Assembly: GCA_001600635.1 (NCBI GenBank) | Contig: BCKL01000012.1 | Coordinates: 372,001-436,000 of the forward strand | Direction: 5' to 3' | Length of the DNA: 64,000 nucleotides | From: Leucosporidium creatinivorum | Taxonomy: Eukaryota > Basidiomycota > Microbotryomycetes > Leucosporidiales > Leucosporidiaceae | Translations under genes and position numbers: made by a program | Notes under the pieces: generated by a model | Told to the model about the DNA's origin: nothing | The model's input: the letters and a program-made list of their open reading frames with translations, nothing else | Databases searched by the model: none | Part shown: positions 1-9,572 of the stretch, one piece after another | Layout of the letters: every line of letters starts with the position of its first letter | How positions within the stretch are numbered: position 1 is the first letter of the stretch

Positions 1-120
1 AGCAGGCGAAGCGTTGGGCGTGGGTTTGGCCTCTCCTCCGAGAGGGGCCTGCACCGAGTCTGCTGCAGGGTAGTGTTCGTTATGCACCATGGAGTGCTTA
101 ATCGTGTCGATGGTAGCCAT
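1..120 (-). CDS. 5' end of an unidentified gene, cut by the window edge
   Basis: Reading the minus strand from an ATG at 120 gives 40 open codons starting MATIDTIKHSMVHNEHYPAA and rich in Ala, Pro and Gly. Nothing stops the frame before the window edge. No domain is visible in so short a piece, and the family cannot be named. The ATG lies about 770 bases from the next plausible exon, which is on the other strand, so the two could share a divergent promoter. The open frame and sensible start are seen; that it is a real gene is inference. Confidence 0.45.
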   Translation of the reverse strand, partial: MATIDTIKHSMVHNEHYPAADSVQAPLGGEAKPTPNASPA

Positions 121-886
121 TGCAAGGTGATGGTTGAAGGGAGAAAGGCGAACTCGCTCTGAGCCCCACACTCTTACACTCTTCGCTCTCGCTCTTCGCC
201 TCCGCCTTGCATGTCCGACCCTTCCGACCTCACCAGTTCTGCAGCGTTCATTTGGGTGCAGCATGACCTGTTTCTCCGCAACGCCTCCACTGAGGGGCCC
301 TGACGAAGTCAAGCGGGGACGAATCTTGCGCGGGAAAGGGCTTGGAACCTCCCTTCGAGCTTGCGACCTGCCGAATCCCGGCAAGTCGAGAGCATCGTAA
401 GTATCAGCTGGCTCGGTATCGAGATAAGTAACCACCCTCGCCCCTCCCGCGTCGACCCTAGTTTCAGCGAGGGGGCGAAGTGTCCTGTAGCGAAGGCGAG
501 CAGTTTTGTACACCTCGGGCATTGATCTCAGGATGGGAGGCGATTCGAGAGCAATCTGAACCTCTTAGCGTCAATGGTACCTCGAGCTCGGCATTCGCCT
601 GAGGCATCTCGGCCGGCAGCCTGCCCTCCGAGCTACTAATCTTCGCGTAGCTGAGATGCGGAAGGCTTGCATGTGTTGTAGCAAGTAGTACGAAATAGTG
701 CAAGGCTTCTCGGACCGTCACAAAGTCGGCTGCAGGAGGAGGCGAGAGGGAGAGACTGCGCCGAGCTCGGCGAAATGGTCGGCGAACCTTGCCTTCGCGC
801 TGGAGAGGACCGGCTCAGCTTCGCGAGTCGGCGGAGGATAGACAGTGTATAGAGGCCTGTAAGAAGTACTGCCAGCTCGCCTACAG
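121..886. other. Unassigned stretch between divergent genes
   Basis: No convincing conserved coding segment was found. A short plus frame ending near 397 runs into a strong GTAAGT donor and may be an exon, but no acceptor in matching phase is obvious. This stretch probably holds the promoter of the minus gene and the missing 5' part of the plus gene whose exons start at 887. Confidence 0.3.
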
Positions 887-1520
887 GTCCTCGCGACGGG
901 CTACACTTCGCAACGCGAGACGGTTCGGCGCATCATTTCGGAGGACGTGGCCAACCGAATCGGTCCTTGCAGGGGCAAAGATGCTCAAGGAGAGATTGTG
1001 AGTGGTTCAACTACAGTCTGCCATGCTTCTCACTCTTCGAGCCGAGCTGACTGCCCTCCTTTCGCTCTTTTTCGTCCAATCTCGCTCCCTCGTCCTTCTC
1101 TGCCTCAGCCGGGTGTCTGGCGCAACTCAGGAGTGCCCAGATTCATGATAAGTAGTGGTAACCTTTTTTAAGTGCCTAAATTCCCCCGGGTTGATGATCT
1201 CGGGGCAAAAAGAGAGGAGAAGGAGGAGAAGGGAGAGGAGGAGGGAGGGGGAGAATCGGAGAGAGGAAAAGTAGCCTTGGGGGTGGGAGCAAAGTGAAAA
1301 GATATCAGAGCTGACCTCTTCCTCTTCTCCCACCCTTGCAGGCTCGCTGGTACGTCCTCGCTGGCTCTTGGCGCCATTCTCGGCGTTCTCGGCGCTGACT
1401 TCGTTGCTCTCCCATAGCTACTCCAAGCACACCGCCATGCTCATTCAGCTGCAGGAGCTCGGTATGGTCAAAGATCCCGTCTACCCCGAGCACAAGCAGC
1501 TCGTCGACCCGAGGTATTAG
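887..1520 (+). CDS. C-terminal exons of an unidentified protein
   Basis: Three exons join in phase: 887-997, an 8-base exon at 1342-1349, and 1418-1520 ending in TAG. Donors are GTGAGT and GTACGT; acceptors are CTTGCAG and CCCATAG, the last preceded by a GCTGAC branch site. The joined product is about 73 residues, starting VLATGYTSQRETVRR and ending in KQLVDPRY. It is charged and mostly helical in character, with no family I recognise. The 5' part is missing: the exon opens after a TACAG acceptor and I could not place the upstream exon or the start codon. The first intron (998-1341) is long for this genome and holds a purine tract. Phase agreement over three exons is the main support. Confidence 0.4.
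1207..1254 (+). repeat. 48-base pure purine tract inside an intron
   Basis: Every base from 1207 to 1254 is A or G, mostly GGAG/GAGG units, inside the putative intron 998-1341. Such tracts can form triplex DNA, and on the transcript they are far from the usual pyrimidine-rich intron. It may simply be low-complexity drift. Confidence 0.6.
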
Positions 1521-1815
1521 GTTCTCTCGGCGGCGCGCCTTTCGGCAAGGATCGAAATCTCGGAGCGGACCCATCGAAGGCGAACAAGCTGTAGTATTGT
1601 TGTAGATAGGACTCTCTTCCCTTTCTCTCTGTGATCTCAAACTTGAACGTTCATCAGTAGCTCTCGCTGGACTTCGAGAGCCATCGGGCGAGCACGACTT
1701 CGCAAGAGGAAGCAGTCAGCCCGAGCATTCTCATCGGCTCTCTTCGCGCTTGACTCGCGCCGACTAAGCACAGATCAAAAAGCTTATCGATGTCGAGTCT
1801 CAGTACGTGTGGCCC

Positions 1816-3988
1816 TTACACGAGCCTCCCGATCCTCTCTCCCACCTGGGACAGTGTCGGAACGAGGTCAGCTCCGAACTTGAAAGAAACGAGCTCGAAA
1901 GCGAGTACTCACCCTCACGGCCGTCTCGATAGGCACAGTCGAGTTCGTCAACAAGTCTTCATCCCACCGCACCTTTCCAGCAGGGAACACAGCGACGATC
2001 GTCGAGCCTCCGTACGCTGCTCGGCGCAAGAGGTCAGCTTCAAAGTCCGCCGAGCAGCTTGAACACTCACCAAAGTATCCCAACTCATCCCCTCGCCTAA
2101 TCTCCTGACCCTGCTGCACGCTACTTTGGATGCTACCGACGAGCATGGCTCCGATGGCGACAAACGCAACGTTGATGGGCGTGTCGTTCGCCTGAGGGAC
2201 CGAGAGAAGGGTGACGTCGCGCTTGTTCTCGGTGAAGACGTCCAGATTCTCGTTGACGGCGACAGGATTGACGGTCTGTTGTGTGTGAGTGTGTATGTGC
2301 ACAGAGAGATGTGTATTACGAGAGAGGGGGGGAGCAGAGGTCAGCGCCGATTTGGCTCTCATCAATTCCATGCTCGCCCGAACTCACGTAGTAGTCACCC
2401 TCGATCTTCTTCGTCGGTCCGACGAGGCAGCTGAGAGGCGAGTGGTAGCGATGGTAGTCGGCGGGAGCCAGACGGAAGATGGCTAGACTGGCGCCTTGCT
2501 CGTGGAAGGAGGTCGCAAGCGACTCGTCCTGCAGGAGGGAGGTGAGGGTGAAGTTGGCGCCCTGTGGGAGGACGCAGAGGGTGTTACTGGTCAGCGTGGG
2601 TGTCATTGAGAAGCAACTTTGGCGGAGGATCGCGCGAGGCTCCACTGCAGCGCGGAGTTCGTCTCGTCTCGCTGCCTCTACGCTTCTCCTTTTCTCCAGC
2701 TCAGGGCTCTGTGCAGCTATGCAGCTCCCCAAATAGCTCACCTTGATCCAGAACTCCTTCGCCTTGTCCACTGTCGGGAACACGGTCAGCCTGCAATCAG
2801 CCGCCGAGGAGATCATGGTTGGATCCGAAGGCGAATCGACGGGGCGGGCGTTGGGCTAGGGGCAGTGACGAGGGGTCGCGAAGGAGTGCAGTGAATAGGG
2901 AGAGAATGGATCGAGAAGGTCGAGGGAGAGATGATGCAGGGGGAGAAGGGGGGAAGCATTAGCTAGAGCCGAGGGAGGGGGAGCGGCTGAGACGGCGCGC
3001 AACTGACCCTGAGCTTGCGGTAGAAGAACTCGTTGAACGTCTTGTAATCGGCGCTGTGTGACCGTTGACCAGTTCAGTATCCAGCACCCCTGGTAGCAAC
3101 GCCGAGCCGCACAACTCACACGTTCGGCCTCTCCAGCTCGACACAGTCAATCTGATACGTCTTGACGAAGGCCTGAATGTGCTCCAACGCGTGATCTGGC
3201 GAATCGAAGGCTTTGCCTTGCTTGATGCTCTGTTCTCGGAGCAAGTTGGAGACTCGCTCGGAGGCGAGCAGTTGAGCTTGTCGACGGCCGTGGTAGAGGG
3301 CTTGCATGCCGAGGCGGACGTAGAGGGGCATGGACTGCAGATATACCGAGCGTTTCGATGGGAGGGCGGTGGTGATGAGAGGAGGTAGATGTGAGCAGAG
3401 GTGTGAAGGTCAGCGCCGAGCTCAAGGTCAGAACTGGCAGCCAAGATCCGCACCTCGAACACCTTGGGCGGGTTGGGGCCTCGCGAGGTGGCTACCCAGT
3501 TACCGACATGATACGTAGCCTCGAGCTGTACAGCTTCGTGGTCAGTTCAGCGACCTCAACGCGGCAAGGCCGGCCCAGCGAGGTCGAGCTCACCCTGCGA
3601 GAGAGCAACGAGGGTCAGTAACAGTACAGCAGGCGAGTCGTAGTGCTCACTTGTGAATGCCAGGGATCAAGTTGTTCAGCCAGGCGTTGGTGATGACTGC
3701 TCGACGTGCCAAAAGCGTCAACGGGCGGCCCCACCTCGTTCAGCAGCTGTAGCTCATCAGCTCACCTTCTGGCGCAGGGCTATGGATACTCAAATGCTTG
3801 TGCTTCTCTCCTGGCTGATCAATCAGTCCTTTGAGCGCTTCCTGTATCGTGTGAAGAGCGAGCGAGTGCGTCAGCGGAAGGAAGCGAGCTGAGCGCGCGG
3901 CTCAGAGCTGTAGGAGAGCAGCAGGACCAACCTCGAAATCGCCGTGAGACTCGGCGTGCTTAGTAGGGTCTTCGTCGCGGCCGAACAT
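1816..3988 (-). CDS. Phosphatidylserine decarboxylase, soluble fungal type
   Basis: Pyruvoyl enzyme that removes CO2 from phosphatidylserine to give phosphatidylethanolamine. Twelve exons join in phase from ATG 3988 to TAA 1816, giving 380 residues. Visible landmarks are HKLEATYHVGNWV, ADYKTFNEFFYRKLRP, SSAADCRLTVFPT, WIKGANFTL, FRLAPADYHRYHSP and near the C-terminus AYGGST (about 337-342), the self-cleavage site where the Ser becomes the pyruvoyl group. There is no mitochondrial leader, membrane segment or C2 domain, so it resembles the soluble PSD family rather than Psd1. The N-terminus is short and an extra 5' exon is possible. Exon 1 (3932-3988) ends in a weak GTTGGT donor. Exon 4 is a single G at 3594, needed to read HKLEA. 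Exons: 3932-3988, 3766-3841, 3651-3699, 3594, 3454-3525, 3120-3334, 3008-3053, 2742-2855, 2388-2561, 2071-2275, 1913-2016, 1816-1845. Confidence 0.9.
3594..3594 (-). other. One-base microexon or recursive splice site
   Basis: On the minus strand the intron that starts after 3651 ends in CTCTCGCAG, one G follows, and a perfect GTGAGC donor opens the next intron, which ends in GCTGTACAG before 3525. The frame is kept only if that single G is used (CAC AA-G CTC GAG, giving His-Lys-Leu-Glu). Skipping it breaks the conserved reading frame. Confidence 0.7.
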
Positions 3989-4445
3989 GATGCAGTACAG
4001 AAGTGAAGGATGAGGCAGGAGGAGGAGGAGGCCTAGGCAGAGGGAGAGGAGGGGAGGCGCCCGAGCCAGACGCTTTGGTCCAGAGGCGCCCAAGTCGAGA
4101 GAAGGGGCAGCTTGTCTCTTGCGCTCGCTTTGAGCTACTTGGTGAGTGAGAAGAGCGATCAAGAGGAGCGATGATTCTCGGCGAAAAGTCACTGCTCGGC
4201 GAACGAGGTGCGATGTCGGGAGGGGTTCTGCTCACTCTCGAGGCGCTTGCAAGGACGCTTGACTTCACACATAGAATGCACTTAGGCTTCAAGAGCTACC
4301 TTCCCATGCTAGCCACCTCAGAAGTCCTTGCGCTGTCGCAGTGAGTGGGTCAGCTCGGCGCTCGGCGAAGGCGAGGAGCTGAGTAGGAGACGTACCGGGC
4401 CGCAAGGGCATGCGGACATGCGCAGCCATAGATAGCTGCTGAATG
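3989..4445. other. Gap between the decarboxylase and kinase genes, with a minus-strand intron
   Basis: Between the two minus-strand genes. It holds a good intron at 4333-4395 (GTACGT donor, GCTGAC branch, GCGACAG acceptor on the minus strand). Its flanking sequence could be the last coding exons or 3' UTR of the kinase gene, ending at a TGA near 4289. The rest is likely the decarboxylase promoter. Confidence 0.5.
4349..4377 (-). repeat. 29-base branch-site block shared with the intron at 52492-52520
   Basis: Part of the intron 4333-4395. Read on the transcribed strand it contains CCTTCGCCGAGCGCCGAGC followed by TGAC, the branch site. See the matching copy at 52492. Confidence 0.8.
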
Positions 4446-7122
4446 CTAGCGGTCCGGCGTCTGTTGGACGTGCAAGAGGGTTAGCAAGCGACCATTCGAG
4501 AACCGAGCCCGAAGGCGACGAGGTTGAGAGCCGAGAGGACGAACGGATGAAGACGACAACGAGATCGTGGACATCTGTGAGAGTGTGTACAAGTTAGTGG
4601 CGTTCCTTGCCGAGCGAGAGAAGACGTACCCAGCCCGGCCATCGCCTCTTCAGCACCTGCTCCGAATCGTCCTTCTCGGCTGCCTCGAACCGAATCCTTG
4701 CGAGCTCGAACGCCTTCTCGTAGGTCGAGGCGACCGCCTCAGCCGTAGCGCCCTCCGCAAACGGGTCCGTCGAGAGGAGCGATGCCATCAACTCCCTCAG
4801 AATCGGCGAGATGACCTCGAAGCCCTCCAAGATGACCTCCCGTTCCTCCTCGCACCACTGTGTGAGGCGATAGGTTTCGAGAAGGCCGACTTCCCGAATA
4901 TCCCTGAACGCCCAGAATCGCCAATAATATCGCTGCTCCTGGACCGTCATCGACTTGCGGAGGTGGCGGATAAGTACTAGCCAAAGGAGATTGACGATTG
5001 ACTCCAGGTCATGCCTGACCTCGCGCACGACCGGTCGCTTGCCATTCCGGTAATTCCACTCGAGGAGATCGCGAGCCATGGTCTGAAAAGTGCCCACGAC
5101 CTCTCCCTTGTCGACGGCGAATCTTGCGCTGCCCTCGGTTGCGATGTCGAAGTCGATAAGGAGGACTTGGCCGCCTTGTTGCAGGACATTGCCGAATGAG
5201 ATGTCGCGGTGAAGAACTTGAACCTCCTTGTCGAGCTTGAAGACGAGATGAACGAGCTGGCCGAGTGCCGACATGAGCTCGGTCGGCGAGGGAGGATGTC
5301 GGGAGTCGTCGAGGGCAGTGGGTCGAGAGGTCGGGTTGAGTAGAAGGTGGAGTTCGAGATGCCGACGAGAAATGGAGGGAGGGGGATCGGAATGCTGAGA
5401 GGGTAGTCGGCCGAAGCGAACCGAGGCGAGGCGAGTGGGAAGGTATCGCCGAAGCTCTTCCGAGTCGCCCGTCAACCGCTCCTCCAGCGCACTGAATACC
5501 GCATCCTCACATCCTGCCCGATCGTCCGACACCCACTGCAGCTTGAAGATTGTCTGCCCTCCCTCAATCTCGAGCGCCTTGCCCTCGCCCTCGCCGGCCT
5601 GGGCGGTGGGCTCGCCGTCCTTCGAGTCAACGCTGTAGATGAGCGTTGCGCGCGAGAAAGGAGTGTGTTGACGATGTGGCTTGGCGAGGATGCGGAGGGA
5701 GTGATGCTCCTTGGAGGTGGGGAGGGCTGCGACGAATTCGGGGAGTGCGGAGGAGTTGAGGCGAAGGGGGAAGATGCGATGGTCGTGGGTGCAGGTGTAG
5801 TCGAACAGAGGCGTAAAGCCTCCGGTATGGGTGTTGAGGTTGGAGAGTATGGAGAGGACGATGGCGAGCTGAGCGAGGCCGAGCGATGTCGTCCAGCAGT
5901 CGTTGATCTCGGCGATGCGAAGCGTCTCGCGGTCGAGGATGAAGAGGAGGGCTGGATCTCGGGCGACGACGAGCCCGGGGACGTAGATGCGACCTGGTTG
6001 CCTTGCGAGGACGTCGTGGGCGTTGAGGCTGCCTCTAAGCAGCTGCTCGCTGAATCGAGGCAGGCGGGTCTGCTCATCGCGTAGCGAGAGAGCCAGGACA
6101 ACGACGATGTTGTGCACCGTAGGCTTTTTGCCGAGAGCAAAGCATGCGTCAAATAGTCGGTCCTCAGACGTTCCAGGGAAAGTGGGGTACGGTCCCCACT
6201 GGCGGCAGAGACGAAAGTCGAGATTCGGCGTAGCGGCGCTGACCTGCAGACAGAAGGAGCGGTCAGCGAGGCTCCAACAGTCAACCAACCGTGATAGTTC
6301 AGTACTCATAATAGCGAGCAACGTAGCCATCCATGTAGCGCCCCCCTTCCTTCGATCCGGCCAGTACTCCCGCTCGAACAATTCGAAGTGGCGCTCCCTT
6401 GCTTCCGCCGAGATCCGCCCGGCAAGCTCATCCATCTTCGGCGCATAGGCAGCTTCGGGGGACGCCTCGTTGCTCAGTACCCCCAGAAGCGACCATACGT
6501 CCACCTCGAGCGAGTTGGGACCAAGGTAATCTTCGCCGAACGCGCTGTCGACCCCATTGAGCGAATGATACCACCAGGATAGCTTGGAGCGGTCGGAGGC
6601 GGTCGATGGTATTGCGGAGGAGGATGTGGGCGACTCCGCCGGCGGTACTGGCTCGGGTAGTAAGGACGACGACGGAGTGGGAGGCTCGGCGAAGGGAAGA
6701 AGGTCGGAACCCTGAGGTGTTGAGCGGGGTTCGGTCTTGGACTGCGAGCGAGAAGCGTCAGCTTTGGCTCGACTGGACGAAGAGCGGTGCGTCGGACTCA
6801 CCACGATGTGGTCTGCAAGAGCGAACGAAGGCGCCGCCTCGAAGAAACGGCGTCGACGCTCGAGCTCCGAGCTCTCCTCCAGTCCGAGAGTAATAGCAGC
6901 TAGCATCGGTTCCAAGCCTGTTGCAAGTCAACAGCGGGTCAGCCCCACGCTCGCGACGACTGAGGAATGCGACTCACAGCTTGACGCGCCAGCCTCAGGC
7001 CCCGAGCACGGAAGTATAGGTGATGCATTGGACAAGTTGGGAGAGCTGCCTTCGAGTGAGATAGAGGATGAGCTGCTGCTGTTGCTCGAGGAGCTCGTAG
7101 CCTGCGCCGGGTGCGAGTGCAT
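4446..7122 (-). CDS. FunK1-type fungal protein kinase
   Basis: Large Ser/Thr-kinase-like protein of the FunK1 family, which is expanded in mushroom-forming and related fungi; substrates are unknown. The catalytic loop reads LHRDISFGNV and the metal-binding motif LLIDFD, where the third residue is Asp instead of Gly, as often seen in FunK1. VVGTFQTMARDLL matches the activation and P+1 region, and HDLESIVNLLWLVL the following helix. An N-terminal half of about 400 residues carries the FunK1-specific part (GRIYVPGLVVARD, ILDRETLRIAEI). Exon 1 (6978-7122) encodes a Ser-rich leader and joins in phase to 6917. An in-frame intron lies at 6742-6801. The 3' end is uncertain: a GTACGT donor after Trp-Pro-Gly-Trp suggests a spliced tail ending at 4446 or, with another intron, near 4289; unspliced, the frame stops at 4594. 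Confidence 0.85.
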
Positions 7123-7505
7123 GAGGGACGCGTGAGACTAACGTGTTATAGATGGGCGACGAGTGAAGCTGAGCGGCTAGCTGTGTGCTATGGTCATAGA
7201 TATAGCTCCGAGAGCGTGCTGTAGCGTTCCAAGCGCGAAGTCGAAGAGCAGACGAGAAGAGGCGGAGGTCAAGAGCAAGGCGCGCCGACGAGCTCCAGTT
7301 GAGTGACCGACCAACGGCGGAGAGGAGGCTCTAGTTTCGCAAAACCATTCCAGCCTCGGTACAGCTTGTGTTAGCGTCGCTTCTGGCCTGCCTGAATGCA
7401 GGGACTCGCCGGCAGAAGCCAGGTCGAAGTTCGGCGATGACCTCGCTCGCGCTTCGTCCTTCTTCCACGCATGCTGCTGTATCGACACGATATTACATCT
7501 ACCCC
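7123..7505. other. Gap upstream of the kinase and downstream of the RING-CH gene
   Basis: About 380 bases between two minus-strand genes. It should hold the kinase promoter and the 3' UTR of the RING-CH gene. I see no conserved coding segment or RNA gene. Confidence 0.5.
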
Positions 7506-9385
7506 TCAGAAAACCGCTACATCCACCCTCGCCTCCCTGCCTCTCGCATTCGCTCCACCACTCCACTCTTGACCCTCCTGACCCTCGACCCTCTCAGCCG
7601 CGCCCTCGCCTGCACCCTCCTCCCACTGCAAATCCCCCAACTCCCTCCCGACAACCCTCCTACTCTTCCTCCTCCTCATCTCCAAGACTCCCGCTCCCAA
7701 CTCCATTCCATCCCTGATCAGGAGGAGGATCGCCCCTCCCAACGTCGTCCTCAACCAGACGGGGTCGATCGGCTTGGCTCCCGCTCCTCCAAGACGAAGG
7801 GGCGTACTCGTAACGAGCCTCAACCACGACATCGCGCTCGTCGGTGCCGCAGCAGCAGCGGGAGCAGCGAGTAAAGCCGAAACGCCGAGTAGCTTCCTCA
7901 GTGCTCGAATGGCGCCGGAGGAGGGGCGAGCTCCGCCGCGGCTTGCGAGCCAGAGGAGTGCTGAGCCGGAGATGGAGCAGAGGGTGGGGTAGAGGAGCGC
8001 GCCAACGATGAGGGAGGTGAGGCGGGAGAGGCCAAGGCGGAGGCGTTGACCTGGAGGCATCGGAGGCTGAGGGTTGGCGCCGGCGGGCTGGGCTTGGGCT
8101 TGTTCGGCGCCAGCATTCGGTGCAGCGCCTTCTCCTTCCTCCTCCTCTTCGAGCTCGAGTTCCACGCCCAACTCGAGCCGTCCCGCTCCGACGCCAGCTT
8201 GCAATCCTCCTTCTCCCTGCGCCTCGTCGGCCAGCTCATCGACGCCCTGCAATCCCTGCAAAACGCCCCTCCATCCCTCGCCTCCACTTCCTTGCCCGAG
8301 GATCTTCTTGAAGACCATTCTACGTGCTTTGAGGTAGGCCAATCGCCCCCAAGGAAGGAGACAGAGCATGAGGGTCGGCGAAGGGGGGAAGGTGAAGGAG
8401 AGCGAGGAGAGCGAGTCGGTCGGAGTGGTGAGAGGTGGCAGAATCAAAGGCGAGGTGTGGAGAGGGTGTGGTGGCGAGAGGGAGAGGACGAGCGTGAGGG
8501 GAAGGAAGGGCAGGAGCGAGTCGATGAGTGGCGTCCGAGAGAGGAGGAGGGTGAGGGGGATGAGGGGGAGGTTGACTTTAAGTGGCAGAGTGCAGATTTA
8601 GCGCAGATCTGTGACGAGAGACGTGGAAGAGACCTACGCCAGTACTTCCATCGCCTCACGCCCTCGCCTTGCGCTCCCCACAGCAGGACCCGAGCGACCT
8701 CTTCTCCCGCCCAAGCTCGAACAGCATATGCGCCATACGCCGCCGCGACTAGCCATCCTCCTCCGAGAACTCCACCGATGGCGATGACGGTAGCCGCCTT
8801 GTCCCATCGCCGAACCGAGCGCTTGTAGAAGGTGAGGAGGGCCGAGGAGGACTGGGTGATGGTGAAGGGGGTCTGACAGACGGGGCAGGAGGGTGTCGGT
8901 TGCGTGGTGGAGGCTGTAAGATACCAGGCGAGGAGGCACTGTGTAATTCAGAGCGTTAGCCTGTTCGGCGACGTCCGCGAAAGAGCAACCGAACTCACGT
9001 CCTCATGAGCGACTAAGGTACAGCTACAAGCGTGCACCCACTTCTTCTGATCCGTCGGCTCGTCCTCGTCTTCTGTTCCCATGCAGATCCAGCAGCTCTT
9101 GTCCTTCAGCGTCGACACGGTCCTCTGAGGCGGGGAGCGCGGCCGGCTGCGAGTCGTCTGCTGAGCTGGCGGCTCGGAGGAACTGGGCGAGGGGGCAAGA
9201 GTGCTCGGCGAGCTTGTAGTCGAGTAGGGCGGAGGTGACGGTGCTCTTGTCGGCGATTCCCTAGTGTCCAGCAGTGCCGGCAGCTCGTCATCCTCCTCGA
9301 GGGTTTGGCGGTAGGGCGACGACGAGGAAGAGGTGGAAGCTACCGGACGAGCATACTGAGGTGCAGAAGGTGTCGTGTAGCTCAT
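7506..9385 (-). CDS. Membrane RING-CH (MARCH-type) E3 ubiquitin ligase
   Basis: Three exons (8999-9385, 8638-8938, 7506-8575) join in phase to 585 residues. Residues about 75-150 form a C4HC3 RING-CH finger: CWICMG, then HACSC, AHEDC and SCPVCQ, which recruits E2 enzymes. It is followed by hydrophobic stretches (AATVIAIGGVLGGWLVAAAA, a Leu/Pro-rich span encoded at the start of exon 3, and LTSLIVGALLYPTLCSISGS), so it is probably a multi-pass protein of the ER, Golgi or vacuole that ubiquitinates membrane proteins. An acidic Glu run and an Ala/Pro-rich spacer separate the membrane parts. The N-terminal 70 residues are Ser/Pro-rich and disordered. I chose ATG 9385 (MSYTTPSAP) because the upstream in-frame ATG at 9517 would leave almost no space to the divergent SEC12 gene. 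Membrane topology is inferred by eye. Confidence 0.85.
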
Positions 9386-9572
9386 GTCTGTTGTAGTCGA
9401 ATCGGCTGAGCTCCGAGAGCTGTTTCGAGCTCGAAATGGCGGGAGCGCAAGCCTCGAGCCAGCAAGCCAACTCCGCTTGATCTCTCGCCTTTCGCTGCTT
9501 GACCACTTCTGTTGCATTCTATCGACCTACAGCGTATCCAGCACCTCAGCCTATAGTCCTACAGCCACAGCC
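9386..9572. promoter_or_regulatory. Divergent promoter between RING-CH and SEC12 genes
   Basis: Only 187 bases separate the two start codons, so both genes must be driven from this segment or from within each other's 5' ends. Both products act on secretory membranes. No specific factor site is recognised. Confidence 0.5.

Noticed and set aside
1187-1206. Hairpin CCCCCG ... CGGGG
   Set aside because: Short and inside a putative intron. Bacterial-type terminators have no meaning here and no other function is indicated.
5472-6284. 270-codon Ser/Pro-rich minus frame
   Set aside because: A shadow of the FunK1 kinase exon on the same strand in a different frame.
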